Positions 13,417 through 19,323 of a DNA stretch of 27,860 nt are shown here, one piece after another (the stretch's first letter is position 1; the number at the start of each line of letters is the position of its first letter). The stretch is from positions 1-27,860 of the IMG/VR virus record IMGVR_UViG_3300009176_000067; one strand, written 5' to 3'. The notes below the pieces were generated by a model, which was given only the letters and a program-made list of their open reading frames with translations, had not been told where the DNA came from and did not search any database. The DNA is from a virus. The translations under genes and the position numbers were made by a program.

Positions 13417-13589
13417 GCGAAGTCAGCAAGATCGTCACGCACTATCTCGAGGAGATAGTGCGTAGCGCTGGACTGAAAGGTTTCGACGAAATTCGCGCGG
13501 AGATTGAGTCGGCCGCCGAACAGGACGACCGGCGCCTCGAGCAACTCGAAGAGAAGGTCGAAACGCCCGACTGGCGGGAGCGCCGCTGA
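13413..13589 (+). CDS. 58-aa acidic helical hypothetical protein
   Basis: ATG 13413 overlaps the exonuclease stop (ATGA); the TGA overlaps the next ATG. The product is a single charged helix/coiled coil (VTHYLEEIVRSAGLKGF, then EIRAEIESAAEQDDRRLEQLEEK). A perfect 12-bp inverted repeat lies within codons 9-17. Unknown function; possibly a small partner of the exonuclease. Confidence 0.55.
   Translation: MSEVSKIVTHYLEEIVRSAGLKGFDEIRAEIESAAEQDDRRLEQLEEKVETPDWRERR
13437..13463. repeat. Perfect 12-bp inverted repeat inside a coding region
   Basis: ACGCACTATCTC (13437-13448) and GAGATAGTGCGT (13452-13463) are exact complements around a GAG loop. The element lies in the early codons of the 58-aa gene. 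As DNA it could be a protein-binding dyad; as RNA it is a very stable hairpin about 25 bases after the start codon. Confidence 0.8.
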
Positions 13590-13771
13590 TGGCCCGCCGA
13601 AAAGACCCCGCCGCTGCGGTCATCGAGTTTTTCGAGACCGCGACCCCAGACGCCGCCGAGACCGTACTCGGTATCTGCAAGGCCATCGTGGCGCGCCGCA
13701 ACGCCGGCAAGCCGAAGCCGCGATCTGTCCGAGCACAGGCCGCGCCGGAATCCCCAAAGGCGAACGAATAG
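13589..13771 (+). CDS. 60-aa hypothetical protein
   Basis: Coupled by TGATG to the previous gene. The N-terminal half is a helical segment (AAAVIEFFETATPDAAETVLGICKAIVARR) and the C-terminus is basic and disordered (KPKPRSVRAQAAPESPK). It sits directly upstream of the replication initiator, where a small accessory replication protein would be plausible. No family recognised. Confidence 0.5.
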   Translation: MARRKDPAAAVIEFFETATPDAAETVLGICKAIVARRNAGKPKPRSVRAQAAPESPKANE

Positions 13772-13785
13772 CGATCAGTTTTGCG

Positions 13786-14709
13786 ATGGCAGACGACCGG
13801 TTATTTCACAAACGCCTCGGACATTCGGAAAAAGTGAACGCGCTTTCTGCAGAAGAGGAGCTCGTTTGGCGAACATACGTGCAGGAAGCCGACGATTTCG
13901 GCGTGATGTTGATGTCCGGAATTGAGATTCAGGGCGGCCACGATCGCTTCCGAAACATGCGGCCGAAGGTCGTGCAGCAAATGCTCGACCGTGTCCTGAA
14001 GGTGGGTCTCGTGCGCGCGTTCGAACACCAGAACCGCGTCTACTGCTACCAGCCAGACTGGCAGACCTATCAAAAGGTCCGCTACGCCCTCGGCACGATT
14101 AACCCACGCATTCCAGCGGAGTTACTCCGCCAGTGCGATCGGCCGACGCAGTGGCTGCACACCCTCTGGCCTGGCGCCGCCGGGCGTGGCCGGAAGCTCT
14201 CCAGTTGGACGCCGCCTGATGACTGGACGCCGCCGGAGTGGACCGACCGTTCCGGAAACGTTCCGTCAACGACGGCTGAGCGTGTTCCGTCAACGTTGCC
14301 GGAACGTTCCGGAAATGTTCCGCCCCTCGCGCGACACGCGCGCGCGCGATCAGGGGGAGGGGATAGGGATAGGGAGATCTTGGGGGGTGTGGGGGGAAAC
14401 GGCTCGGCCGCGACCGGCGCCGTCGATGATCTCACCGAGCAGGAAGCCCGGGCCGGACGCTTTGTCGAGCGGTACGCCGCGCTGTTCTACCAGTTCCGCC
14501 ACGGGGCGCGCTACGTCAGCAAGCCGGCGCTCGACTACCAGGAGGCGCTGCAGCTCGTGGCGACCTGGGATGACGCGCGGCTCGACACGCTCGTCGAGGC
14601 ATTCCTCACCACCGACGAGCCCTTCTGCCGCAACGGCAGCGGCACCATCGCCCAGTTTCGATCGCGTGCGTCGTGGTGCGATGCGCGCCTACGCGAGAGC
14701 GGCTTATGA
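13786..14709 (+). CDS. Replication initiator with N-terminal winged helix (O-like)
   Basis: The start is ATG 13786 (MADDRLFHKRLGHSEK); upstream sequence in this frame belongs to the preceding genes. Residues 1-110 look like the winged-helix domain of phage replication proteins (ALSAEEELVWRTYVQEADDFG, VVQQMLDRVLKVGLVRAF, VYCYQPDWQTYQ). A disordered linker at about residues 140-205 encodes two near-copies of 'RSGNVPS/P' and a Gly-rich stretch, and at DNA level it carries iterons and G-runs. A C-terminal helical domain ('FVERYAALFYQFRHGARYVSKPALDYQEALQL') may contact the host helicase or loader. The plan - DNA-binding domain, internal origin, partner domain in 307 residues - matches lambda O, although sequence homology is not claimed. 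Confidence 0.7.
   Translation: MADDRLFHKRLGHSEKVNALSAEEELVWRTYVQEADDFGVMLMSGIEIQGGHDRFRNMRPKVVQQMLDRVLKVGLVRAFEHQNRVYCYQPDWQTYQKVRYALGTINPRIPAELLRQCDRPTQWLHTLWPGAAGRGRKLSSWTPPDDWTPPEWTDRSGNVPSTTAERVPSTLPERSGNVPPLARHARARSGGGDRDREILGGVGGNGSAATGAVDDLTEQEARAGRFVERYAALFYQFRHGARYVSKPALDYQEALQLVATWDDARLDTLVEAFLTTDEPFCRNGSGTIAQFRSRASWCDARLRESGL
14248..14322 (+). repeat. ori: Iteron-like repeats, predicted replication origin
   Basis: Two 18-bp repeats, CGTTCCGGAAACGTTCCG (14248-14265) and CGTTCCGGAAATGTTCCG (14305-14322), differ at one base. Between and across them, GTTCCGTCAACG occurs at 14260-14271 and 14284-14295, and a perfect palindrome CCGGAACGTTCCGG spans 14299-14312. The hexamer GTTCCG begins at 14249, 14260, 14284, 14306 and 14317, spacings of 11, 24, 22 and 11 bases, close to whole helical turns. 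Located in the linker of the initiator gene, as in lambda. Confidence 0.65.
14353..14396 (+). other. G-run tract with G-quadruplex potential
   Basis: Six runs of G (lengths 5, 4, 3, 3, 6, 6) at 14353-57, 14359-62, 14366-68, 14372-74, 14382-87 and 14391-96 are separated by one to seven bases and satisfy the usual four-run rule. An alternating CG tract (14329-14349, with a short ACA interruption) lies just before it. Directly downstream of the iterons, on the same strand; could help strand opening or block the fork. Confidence 0.6.
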
Positions 14710-15017
14710 CCTGCCCGATCTGCGCCGGCCTCGGCATGGTGCGCGTGCGCTATCACGACGGCTCGCCCGACGACTTCGGGATCTGTCAGTGCGAGGGCGG
14801 TCAGGCGCTGCGCGCGGCGAGCAACGCGCGTCCTGGGCGTACAGGCTGGCCGCTCTGGACGGCCTTCGCCGCGTCGCGCGACATCCCGCTCGAGCGCGTG
14901 TCGATGGTCGAGGATCTCCTCGAGGAAGACGACCTCGCGCGCATTCCGGTCGCGCCGGCCGTCGGCAGTCGCGGATCAGTCGCCGCGACGATGCAGACCC
15001 GGAGGCCACGGCTGTGA
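14706..15017 (+). CDS. Hypothetical protein with cysteine cluster, 103 aa
   Basis: ATG 14706 overlaps the initiator stop. 'MTCPICAGLGMVRVRYHDG' and 'GICQCEGGQALR' give a Cys-x2-Cys and Cys-x-Cys pair, as in DnaJ-type or ribosomal-protein-like zinc knuckles. The C-terminal half contains 'WPLWTAFAASRDIPLERVSMVEDLLEE', a helical segment, followed by a basic tail. It lies where helicase loaders often follow an O-like gene but has no ATPase motifs and is far too short for one. Function unknown. Confidence 0.6.
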   Translation: MTCPICAGLGMVRVRYHDGSPDDFGICQCEGGQALRAASNARPGRTGWPLWTAFAASRDIPLERVSMVEDLLEEDDLARIPVAPAVGSRGSVAATMQTRRPRL

Positions 15018-15523
15018 GTCTCACGCTCGATCGCAGGCGCGTGCATTTCGTCGTCCTCGGCGAGGCGATGACAAAGGGCAGCGCGAAGGCCTTCGTGCCG
15101 AAGAAGTGGGCGCAGGCCGCGGTCGCCCAGGGCAAGGCCCCGCGCGCCATCGTCGTGAACGATAACCCCAGGGCGAAAGATTGGGAGCAGCGCATCGCCA
15201 CGGAGGCGCAGAAGGTCGGCGGCGGCGCGCTCTTCACCGGCCCCGTGATCCTGACCGTCGCTTTCCACCTGCCGCGGCCGAAGTCACTCCCGAAGCGCGT
15301 CTCGCATCACATGACCAGGCCGGACTGCGACAAGGCGACGCGCTGCGTGCTCGACGCGCTCACCGGCGTGCTCTACGGCGACGACGGCCAGGTCGTCGAG
15401 CTGCACGTCCGGAAGCAGTTCGCGGAGCTCGGCGTCGCGCCCCGGGCCGACATCACCCTCGAGGAAGCCGTCGCGGCCGAGCCCACCGAGATCCAGCCGG
15501 CGGCGGCCGGCCTATTCAGCTGA
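15014..15523 (+). CDS. rusA: RusA-family Holliday junction resolvase
   Basis: A 169-residue protein starting at GTG 15014 (GTGA overlap). It shows the RusA signature: Asp104 and Asp106-Lys107 in 'TRPDCDKATRCVLDAL', Asp114, then 'TGVLYGDDGQVVEL' with Asp123-Asp124. Upstream are 'GPVILTVAFHLPRPKS' (a strand of the dimer core) and a 'GEAMTKGSAKAFVPKK' N-terminus typical of the family. As a dimer it cuts four-way junctions symmetrically; in phages this clears branched DNA before packaging. It fits with the annealing protein and exonuclease upstream. Confidence 0.9.
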   Translation: MSLTLDRRRVHFVVLGEAMTKGSAKAFVPKKWAQAAVAQGKAPRAIVVNDNPRAKDWEQRIATEAQKVGGGALFTGPVILTVAFHLPRPKSLPKRVSHHMTRPDCDKATRCVLDALTGVLYGDDGQVVELHVRKQFAELGVAPRADITLEEAVAAEPTEIQPAAAGLFS

Positions 15524-15536
15524 GAGGAGCGTGCGC

Positions 15537-15908
15537 ATGGCGAAGAGGAAAGCAGCGAAGACCAACGGCGACGCAGCACCGCGGCGCGGCCGCCCGCGCC
15601 AGGAGGATCTCCCAGGCACGGAGGATCGCGCAATCAAGCCGCTCGAGCAGGCCGCCGCGGAGTATGCCGACATCCGCGATCAACGCATGGAGCTGAACGA
15701 GAGCGAAGCGCAGCTGAAGGCCAACCTGCTGAAGCTGATGAAAAAGCACGGCAAGACGGTCTACCACCGCGACGGGATCACGATCACCGTCGTGAGCGAG
15801 GAAGAGTCCGTGAAAGTGCGCGTGAAGAAGGCTGGCGAAAACGACGAGACGCCGGCGAACGGCCGCGAATTCGACAACGAGCGCGCTGCCGCGGTGGCGG
15901 AGGACTAA
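15537..15908 (+). CDS. Hypothetical protein with basic N-terminus, 123 aa
   Basis: ATG 15537 has a strong ribosome site (GAGAGGAG, about eight bases upstream). The N-terminus is basic with an AT-hook-like 'APRRGRPRQ'. The middle is a charged helix ('AAEYADIRDQRMELNESEAQLKANLL' region), then a small beta unit 'HGKTVYHRDGITITVVSEEESVKVRVKK', and an acidic tail. The central helix-hairpin pattern resembles small phage proteins of unknown role that track with recombination genes. DNA binding is plausible. Confidence 0.6.
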   Translation: MAKRKAAKTNGDAAPRRGRPRQEDLPGTEDRAIKPLEQAAAEYADIRDQRMELNESEAQLKANLLKLMKKHGKTVYHRDGITITVVSEEESVKVRVKKAGENDETPANGREFDNERAAAVAED

Positions 15909-15912
15909 ACCC

Positions 15913-16560
15913 ATGCCGCGCACGAAATCCTCACCGAAGCCGAAGAAGGTCGCCTACGAGCTGATCGACCCGACCAGCGTCGCTGGTCACCCGATGTATC
16001 GCCTCCTGGCCGAGTTGGTGACCGCATACCACGAGGATCTGGCCAGCGCGCGGATCACGCTCGCCTGGTGCACCTCGTGGCAACCCGACATCGACGGACA
16101 CGTCACGATCGGAAAGTGCAAGCGGTCGGGCGACCTCGATCGCGAGCTCGCGCAGTTCGACTTCGTCATCCTGCTGCGGCGATCGTTCTGGCTCGACACG
16201 CGCGTCAGCGATGCGCAGCGCGCGGCGCTGCTCGATCACGAGCTCTGTCACGCCGGCGTGAAGCTCGATCGCCGCGGCGATCCGGCCGTCGACGATCGCG
16301 GCCGCATCGTCTACCGCACGCGCAAGCACGACATTGAGGAGTTCACGGCCATCGTCGCCCGGCACGGCTGCTACAAGGCCGACCTCGAGGCGTTCGCGAA
16401 GGCACTAATCCTGCGCGGCACGCCAGAGTTCACCCCGTGCGACCTCTGTCGTGATCGGCCTGGCTGGGTAGTCGTCAACGTCGGGGGCGTCGAGCGCGTC
16501 ACGCGCTGCGAGTGCTTCGTGTGCTGGCAGCAGCAGAAGGCGCTGGGGAAATCAGCATAG
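15913..16560 (+). CDS. Putative phage metallopeptidase with C-terminal zinc ribbon
   Basis: A 215-residue protein starting at ATG 15913. 'ALLDHELCHAGV' contains H109-E110-x2-H113, a zinc-peptidase motif with Cys at the variable place; a third ligand could lie in 'KHDIEEFTAIVARHG'. The N-terminal 'AWCTSWQPDIDGHVTIGKCKR' and 'FDFVILLRRSFW' blocks match what I recall of the putative phage metallopeptidase family found in phage early regions. The C-terminus adds 'TPCDLCRDRPGW' and 'CECFVCWQQ', a zinc ribbon. It lacks a signal peptide, so a cytoplasmic target, perhaps a host protein, is inferred. Substrate unknown. Confidence 0.75.
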   Translation: MPRTKSSPKPKKVAYELIDPTSVAGHPMYRLLAELVTAYHEDLASARITLAWCTSWQPDIDGHVTIGKCKRSGDLDRELAQFDFVILLRRSFWLDTRVSDAQRAALLDHELCHAGVKLDRRGDPAVDDRGRIVYRTRKHDIEEFTAIVARHGCYKADLEAFAKALILRGTPEFTPCDLCRDRPGWVVVNVGGVERVTRCECFVCWQQQKALGKSA

Positions 16561-16562
16561 CC

Positions 16563-16820
16563 ATGCGCATCGGCAGGCAGCACGCGAACGCTCTGATCCG
16601 CGCGCTCGAGGTCTTTGTCGAGATCCGCGGCGCTGACGCCGTGCCGGAACGAGCGGCCGCTATCGCTGCGCTGCCGCAGAAGACCTGGCGCGGCGTTCAG
16701 GTCTTCGCGCTCACCTGCGCGGGTCCGTTCGGGCGCGGCCCGCACGTGCAGTACGTCCCCGAATACGTGTGTTGGTCGCTGATCGACCTGCGTCAGTTCC
16801 TATGTCCGTTTCACCGGTGA
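16563..16820 (+). CDS. Hypothetical protein, 85 aa
   Basis: ATG 16563 follows the metallopeptidase stop by two bases; the frame is open further upstream but overlaps that gene. The first half is helical (GRQHANALIRALEVFVEIRGADAVPERAAAIAAL in two helices), the second has 'TWRGVQVFALTCAGPFG' and 'EYVCWSLIDLRQFLC', rich in aromatic residues and Cys. No motif is assigned. Coupled by TGATG to the next gene. Confidence 0.5.
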   Translation: MRIGRQHANALIRALEVFVEIRGADAVPERAAAIAALPQKTWRGVQVFALTCAGPFGRGPHVQYVPEYVCWSLIDLRQFLCPFHR

Positions 16821-17023
16821 TGTGTATGACCGACATCGACGACGACGCGATCACCGAGGCGATGATCCAGTACGGCGGCAGCTTCGTCGCCACGCTCGGC
16901 ACGCTCTACCGCAAGGGCGACCCGATCAACCAGGCGCGGCTCAAGGCGGCGTCTCCCGACTTCTGGGCGGAATACGCTGCGCTCGTGCGGCTGCGCAGCA
17001 CCACGAAGGGAGAACGGCCATGA
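16820..17023 (+). CDS. Hypothetical protein, 67 aa
   Basis: Starts at ATG 16820 (TGATG overlap) or ATG 16826. A compact helical protein: 'DDDAITEAMIQYGGSFVATLGTLYRKGDP' then 'QARLKAASPDFWAEYAALVRL'. This pattern is common among tiny phage early proteins of unknown role. The gene ends immediately before a run of 13 G bases. Confidence 0.5.
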   Translation: MCMTDIDDDAITEAMIQYGGSFVATLGTLYRKGDPINQARLKAASPDFWAEYAALVRLRSTTKGERP

Positions 17024-17029
17024 AAGTCC

Positions 17030-17042
17030 GGGGGGGGGGGGG
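17030..17042 (+). repeat. 13-base homopolymeric G tract
   Basis: An uninterrupted run of 13 G lies between the stop at 17021-17023 and the ATG at 17054. An ATG at 17020 opens a frame that enters the run; with 11 or 14 G it would fuse in frame to the gene at 17054. Such tracts are slippage-prone in replication and also error-prone in sequencing. Confidence 0.85.
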
Positions 17043-17053
17043 CGTCATCAGCC

Positions 17054-17434
17054 ATGACCGGCACGAGCCCGATCGCGCGCGCCATCGCCGAGCTCGAGAC
17101 GGAGCGCGAGAACCTGCGCGCCAGGATCGCGAAGGTCGACACGGCCATCGCGTCGCCGCGCGAGCTGTTCCACCTGCCGGCCGACCGTCTGGCGAAGGCG
17201 CCGGCGTCGTCGAACGGCAACAGACACGACACGGGCATCAACGCGAAGATCCGCGCCGCGCTGAAGCATGGGCCGCTGTCGCCCTCGGCGCTGGCGACCG
17301 CCGTCGGGATGGAGCGGCACACGCTCCGCACGTTCATCGCGGATCTCGAGCGGACCGGCACGATCGTCTCGTCAGGCGCGACCGCGAACCGGCGGATCGC
17401 GCTGGCCGCGGATGCGGCGAAGGAGGCGCCCTGA
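17054..17434 (+). CDS. Coiled-coil plus winged-helix DNA-binding protein
   Basis: A 126-residue protein starting at ATG 17054. Residues 5-35 form a helix/coiled coil (IARAIAELETERENLRARIAKVD). After a linker, residues about 65-120 form a winged helix: 'NAKIRAALKHGPLSPSALATAVGMERHTLRTFIADLERTGTIV' (two adjacent blocks), with a wing ending 'RRIALA'. It resembles small MarR/ArsR-type or DprA-tail-like DNA-binding modules. The usual ribosome site is replaced by the G tract about 11 bases upstream, so tract length could affect translation. Target unknown. Confidence 0.65.
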   Translation: MTGTSPIARAIAELETERENLRARIAKVDTAIASPRELFHLPADRLAKAPASSNGNRHDTGINAKIRAALKHGPLSPSALATAVGMERHTLRTFIADLERTGTIVSSGATANRRIALAADAAKEAP

Positions 17435-17720
17435 CGAACCTGCCGCGCACCGGCTGCCTGGCGATCGACGCCTGCTCATCGACTACCACGAGCGCATCCT
17501 GGCCGACTCGCGATCGCCAGACCGGCGCCAGCGGTCCGAGCGCGCCCTCGAGCGGTTGCGTCGAGAACAGCAGGAAGAGGCCGACCGCCTGCGCCGCATC
17601 AACGCCCCGATGCCGCCGGCGAGCACACTCGACGGGCAGATTCAGCGCCGCGTGCGCGCGCGCGACGAGGAGGAATTCGAAACCGTGTGGCACGGCGGCG
17701 AGGGCCTGACGAGTCGCTGA
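17412..17720 (+). CDS. Charged helical hypothetical protein, start uncertain
   Basis: The certain part is the C-terminal 80 residues: 'LLIDYHERILADSRSPDRR', a highly charged helix (SERALERLRREQQEEADRL) and 'EEFETVWHGGEGL'. The only standard upstream start that avoids deep overlap is ATG 17412, inside the end of the preceding gene, and it gives an unnatural Arg-rich N-terminus. A different frame beginning at 17431 reads 'TNLPRTGCLAIDA' and would join smoothly near 17472 if one base were added. A frameshift (real or sequencing) or a CTG start is therefore possible. Coupled by TGATG to the next gene. Confidence 0.5.
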   Translation: MRRRRRPDEPAAHRLPGDRRLLIDYHERILADSRSPDRRQRSERALERLRREQQEEADRLRRINAPMPPASTLDGQIQRRVRARDEEEFETVWHGGEGLTSR

Positions 17721-17962
17721 TGGGCGCCCCACTGACGCGACGGCCGGCGAACGCGCGCAACGTCGCGCTCGTGCGCCTCTTCCGCCTGATGCGGCTGCTC
17801 CTCGAGCCGCGGACGATTCCGGAGTTGGCGACGGCACTCGGCGTGACGACGCGCACGGTGCGCCGCGACCTGAAGGTGCTGCAGGCGGCGCAGCTGCCCA
17901 TCTGGCGGTCCTTCGAGACCGGGCGCTGGCAGATGGATCACGACCTCGAAGGAGTCGCGTGA
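17720..17962 (+). CDS. DeoR/HTH_11-type DNA-binding protein, 80 aa
   Basis: ATG 17720 (TGATG overlap). Residues about 12-65 are a winged helix-turn-helix of the DeoR/HTH_11 kind: 'ALVRLFRLMRLLLEPRTIPEL', 'ATALGVTTRTVRRDLKVLQAA' (the canonical 'TxRTVRRDL' recognition helix), and the wing 'LPIWRSFETGRWQMD'. No effector domain is present. As the last regulator of the early operon it could act on late transcription, which would otherwise lack an evident activator. The DNA-binding domain is clear; the role is inferred. Confidence 0.75.
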   Translation: MGAPLTRRPANARNVALVRLFRLMRLLLEPRTIPELATALGVTTRTVRRDLKVLQAAQLPIWRSFETGRWQMDHDLEGVA

Positions 17963-18160
17963 ATGGCCAAGGGTTTCACGAAGGGCGACCCGCGCATCGT
18001 CGCGGCCGCGCGCAAAGGGGGCCAGGCGTCGGGGAAGGCGCGGCGCTGGCGCACACCGGATTACATCCGCGGCTACCAGGCCGGCGCGCGCAACGAGCGG
18101 CGACGGTGGCAACGCATCGAGCGCGAGCTCGAGGCCTGGCGCGGAGAGCAGGCGAGCTGA
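17963..18160 (+). CDS. KGG-motif basic protein, 65 aa
   Basis: ATG 17963 follows the previous stop directly (a GTG at 17959 is an alternative). The start 'MAKGFTKGDPRIVAAARKGGQASG' carries the Lys-Gly-Gly motif of stress-induced KGG-repeat (YciG-like) proteins in a single copy. The rest is a basic helix ('YIRGYQAGARNERRRWQRIEREL'). Proteins of this type are common, small and uncharacterised in phages; nucleic-acid binding is likely from charge. Confidence 0.6.
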   Translation: MAKGFTKGDPRIVAAARKGGQASGKARRWRTPDYIRGYQAGARNERRRWQRIERELEAWRGEQAS

Positions 18161-18414
18161 TGGCTGACACCCTGATTCGACTCTACGAAGACACGCAGAA
18201 GCCGGGCACGTGCCGCGGCTGCGCGGCGCCGATCGACTGGTACCGCACGCTGAACGACAAGGCGATGCCGATGAATCGCGGTGCCGTACCACGGAAGTCG
18301 GAAAACGAGCCGGCGACAAAACGGGTCGCCGCCTACTTCGCGTCGAGCGACTCGCACTGGGCGACGTGCCCCGATGCGGCCAAGTTTGGAAGGAAGTCAA
18401 ATGGCCTACGCTGA
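18160..18414 (+). CDS. Zinc-finger phage early protein, 84 aa
   Basis: ATG 18160 (TGATG overlap). 'KPGTCRGCAAPIDWYRTLNDKAMPMN' gives a Cys-x2-Cys pair plus the 'IxWYRTLNxKxMPMN' block, and 'SDSHWATCPDAAKF' supplies His and Cys, so a Cys3His zinc site is likely. This two-part arrangement is, from memory, a frequent family in GC-rich phages and plasmids, without known function. Confidence 0.65.
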   Translation: MADTLIRLYEDTQKPGTCRGCAAPIDWYRTLNDKAMPMNRGAVPRKSENEPATKRVAAYFASSDSHWATCPDAAKFGRKSNGLR

Positions 18415-18895
18415 AAACACGGACGTTCCAGTCGCCAAGTCTCGCGCCGAAATCGAGCGCCTGCTCCAGAAGCACAAGTGCTCGAAGTTCATGGCGGGCG
18501 TCGACAACGACGCGCACCGCGCGACCGTCCAGTTCCAGGCGCACAACCGGATCGTGAAGTTCGAGATCGACCTGCCCGACCCGAAAGACCCGAAGCACCG
18601 ACGCATCAAGGGCCGCTATCTCGAACGCACGGCCGCGGGCATCGCGAAGGTGGTCGATCAGGAGGAGCGCACGCGGTGGCGCGCGCTGCTGCTCGTCATC
18701 AAGGCGAAGCTCGAGGCCGTCGAGAGCAACATCGCCACCTTCGAGGACGAATTTCTCGCGCACGTGCTGCTGCCGAACCAGCAGACCGTCGCCGAGTACA
18801 TCGGGCCGACGGTCGCGCAGATCTACGAAACCGGGCGCATGCCGCTCGATCGTCGCCTGACGACCGGCGAGGTTATCGACCAGGAGAAACCCTAA
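18401..18895 (+). CDS. Conserved phage early protein, 164 aa
   Basis: ATG 18401 has AAGGAAG about six bases upstream and overlaps the preceding gene by 14 bases. The N-terminal half is an alpha-beta unit ('KSRAEIERLLQKHKCSKFMAGVD', 'RATVQFQAHNRIVKFEIDLP'); the C-terminal half has 'RTRWRALLLVIKAKLEAVESNIATFEDEFLAHVLLPNQQTVAEYI' split over two helices and 'YETGRMPLD'. This block order ('WRALLLxIKAKLExVExxIxTFExEF') recurs in phages as an early protein of unknown role, often close to single-strand-binding or recombination genes. Function not assigned. Confidence 0.7.
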   Translation: MAYAENTDVPVAKSRAEIERLLQKHKCSKFMAGVDNDAHRATVQFQAHNRIVKFEIDLPDPKDPKHRRIKGRYLERTAAGIAKVVDQEERTRWRALLLVIKAKLEAVESNIATFEDEFLAHVLLPNQQTVAEYIGPTVAQIYETGRMPLDRRLTTGEVIDQEKP

Positions 18896-19323
18896 TGCTG
18901 ACTACGATCCTGCTTGCCGCTCTCTTCGCGCCACCGCAAACGCTGAGCGTCACCGTCCCAGCGAACACGCCCTTAGACGTGTCCTTCAAGCACGACGGGT
19001 TGCTGATGCCGTCCTTCCGCTGGTGGTGTGACGGATCGATCGCGAAGAACTTCAGCGCGACGGAGACGCAGCCAGCCGGGACGCCCGACGCCGCGGGCCT
19101 GTTCACCTACACCGTCACCGTGCCCGGCCTGGCCGCTGGATCGCATACGTGCTTCGTCTCCGCCTTCAACGACCAGGGCGAAGTCAAGGCCGCCTGCAGT
19201 GCCACGGTGACGACGACCTGCGTCACGCCGATCACGTTCACGGTCGGCACGCCGACGCCAGTGGGCAAGCCGCCAGCGGTACCCGTCGACATTCGGATCG
19301 TCGTGCGCACAGGAGGCGTGTAG
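18895..19323 (+). CDS. Exported Ig-like domain protein
   Basis: A 142-residue protein starting at ATG 18895 (TAATG overlap). The N-terminus 'MLTTILLAALFAPPQTLS' is a short hydrophobic signal-like segment, with possible cleavage near residue 14. The remainder is a Thr/Val-rich beta protein ('LSVTVPANTPLDVSFKHDG', 'LFTYTVTVPGLAAGSHTCFVSAFNDQGEVKAACSATV') with the GLxxGxHxxxVxAxN pattern of Ig/fibronectin-like domains and four cysteines that may pair after export. An exported protein inside the early operon may alter the host envelope, for instance to block superinfection. That role is speculative. Confidence 0.6.
   Translation: MLTTILLAALFAPPQTLSVTVPANTPLDVSFKHDGLLMPSFRWWCDGSIAKNFSATETQPAGTPDAAGLFTYTVTVPGLAAGSHTCFVSAFNDQGEVKAACSATVTTTCVTPITFTVGTPTPVGKPPAVPVDIRIVVRTGGV

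Noticed and set aside
16822-17709. Plus-strand frame of 295 codons spanning the G tract
   Set aside because: It is out of frame with three better-supported small genes and reads as Arg/Ala-rich shadow; it exists mainly because the region is GC-rich.
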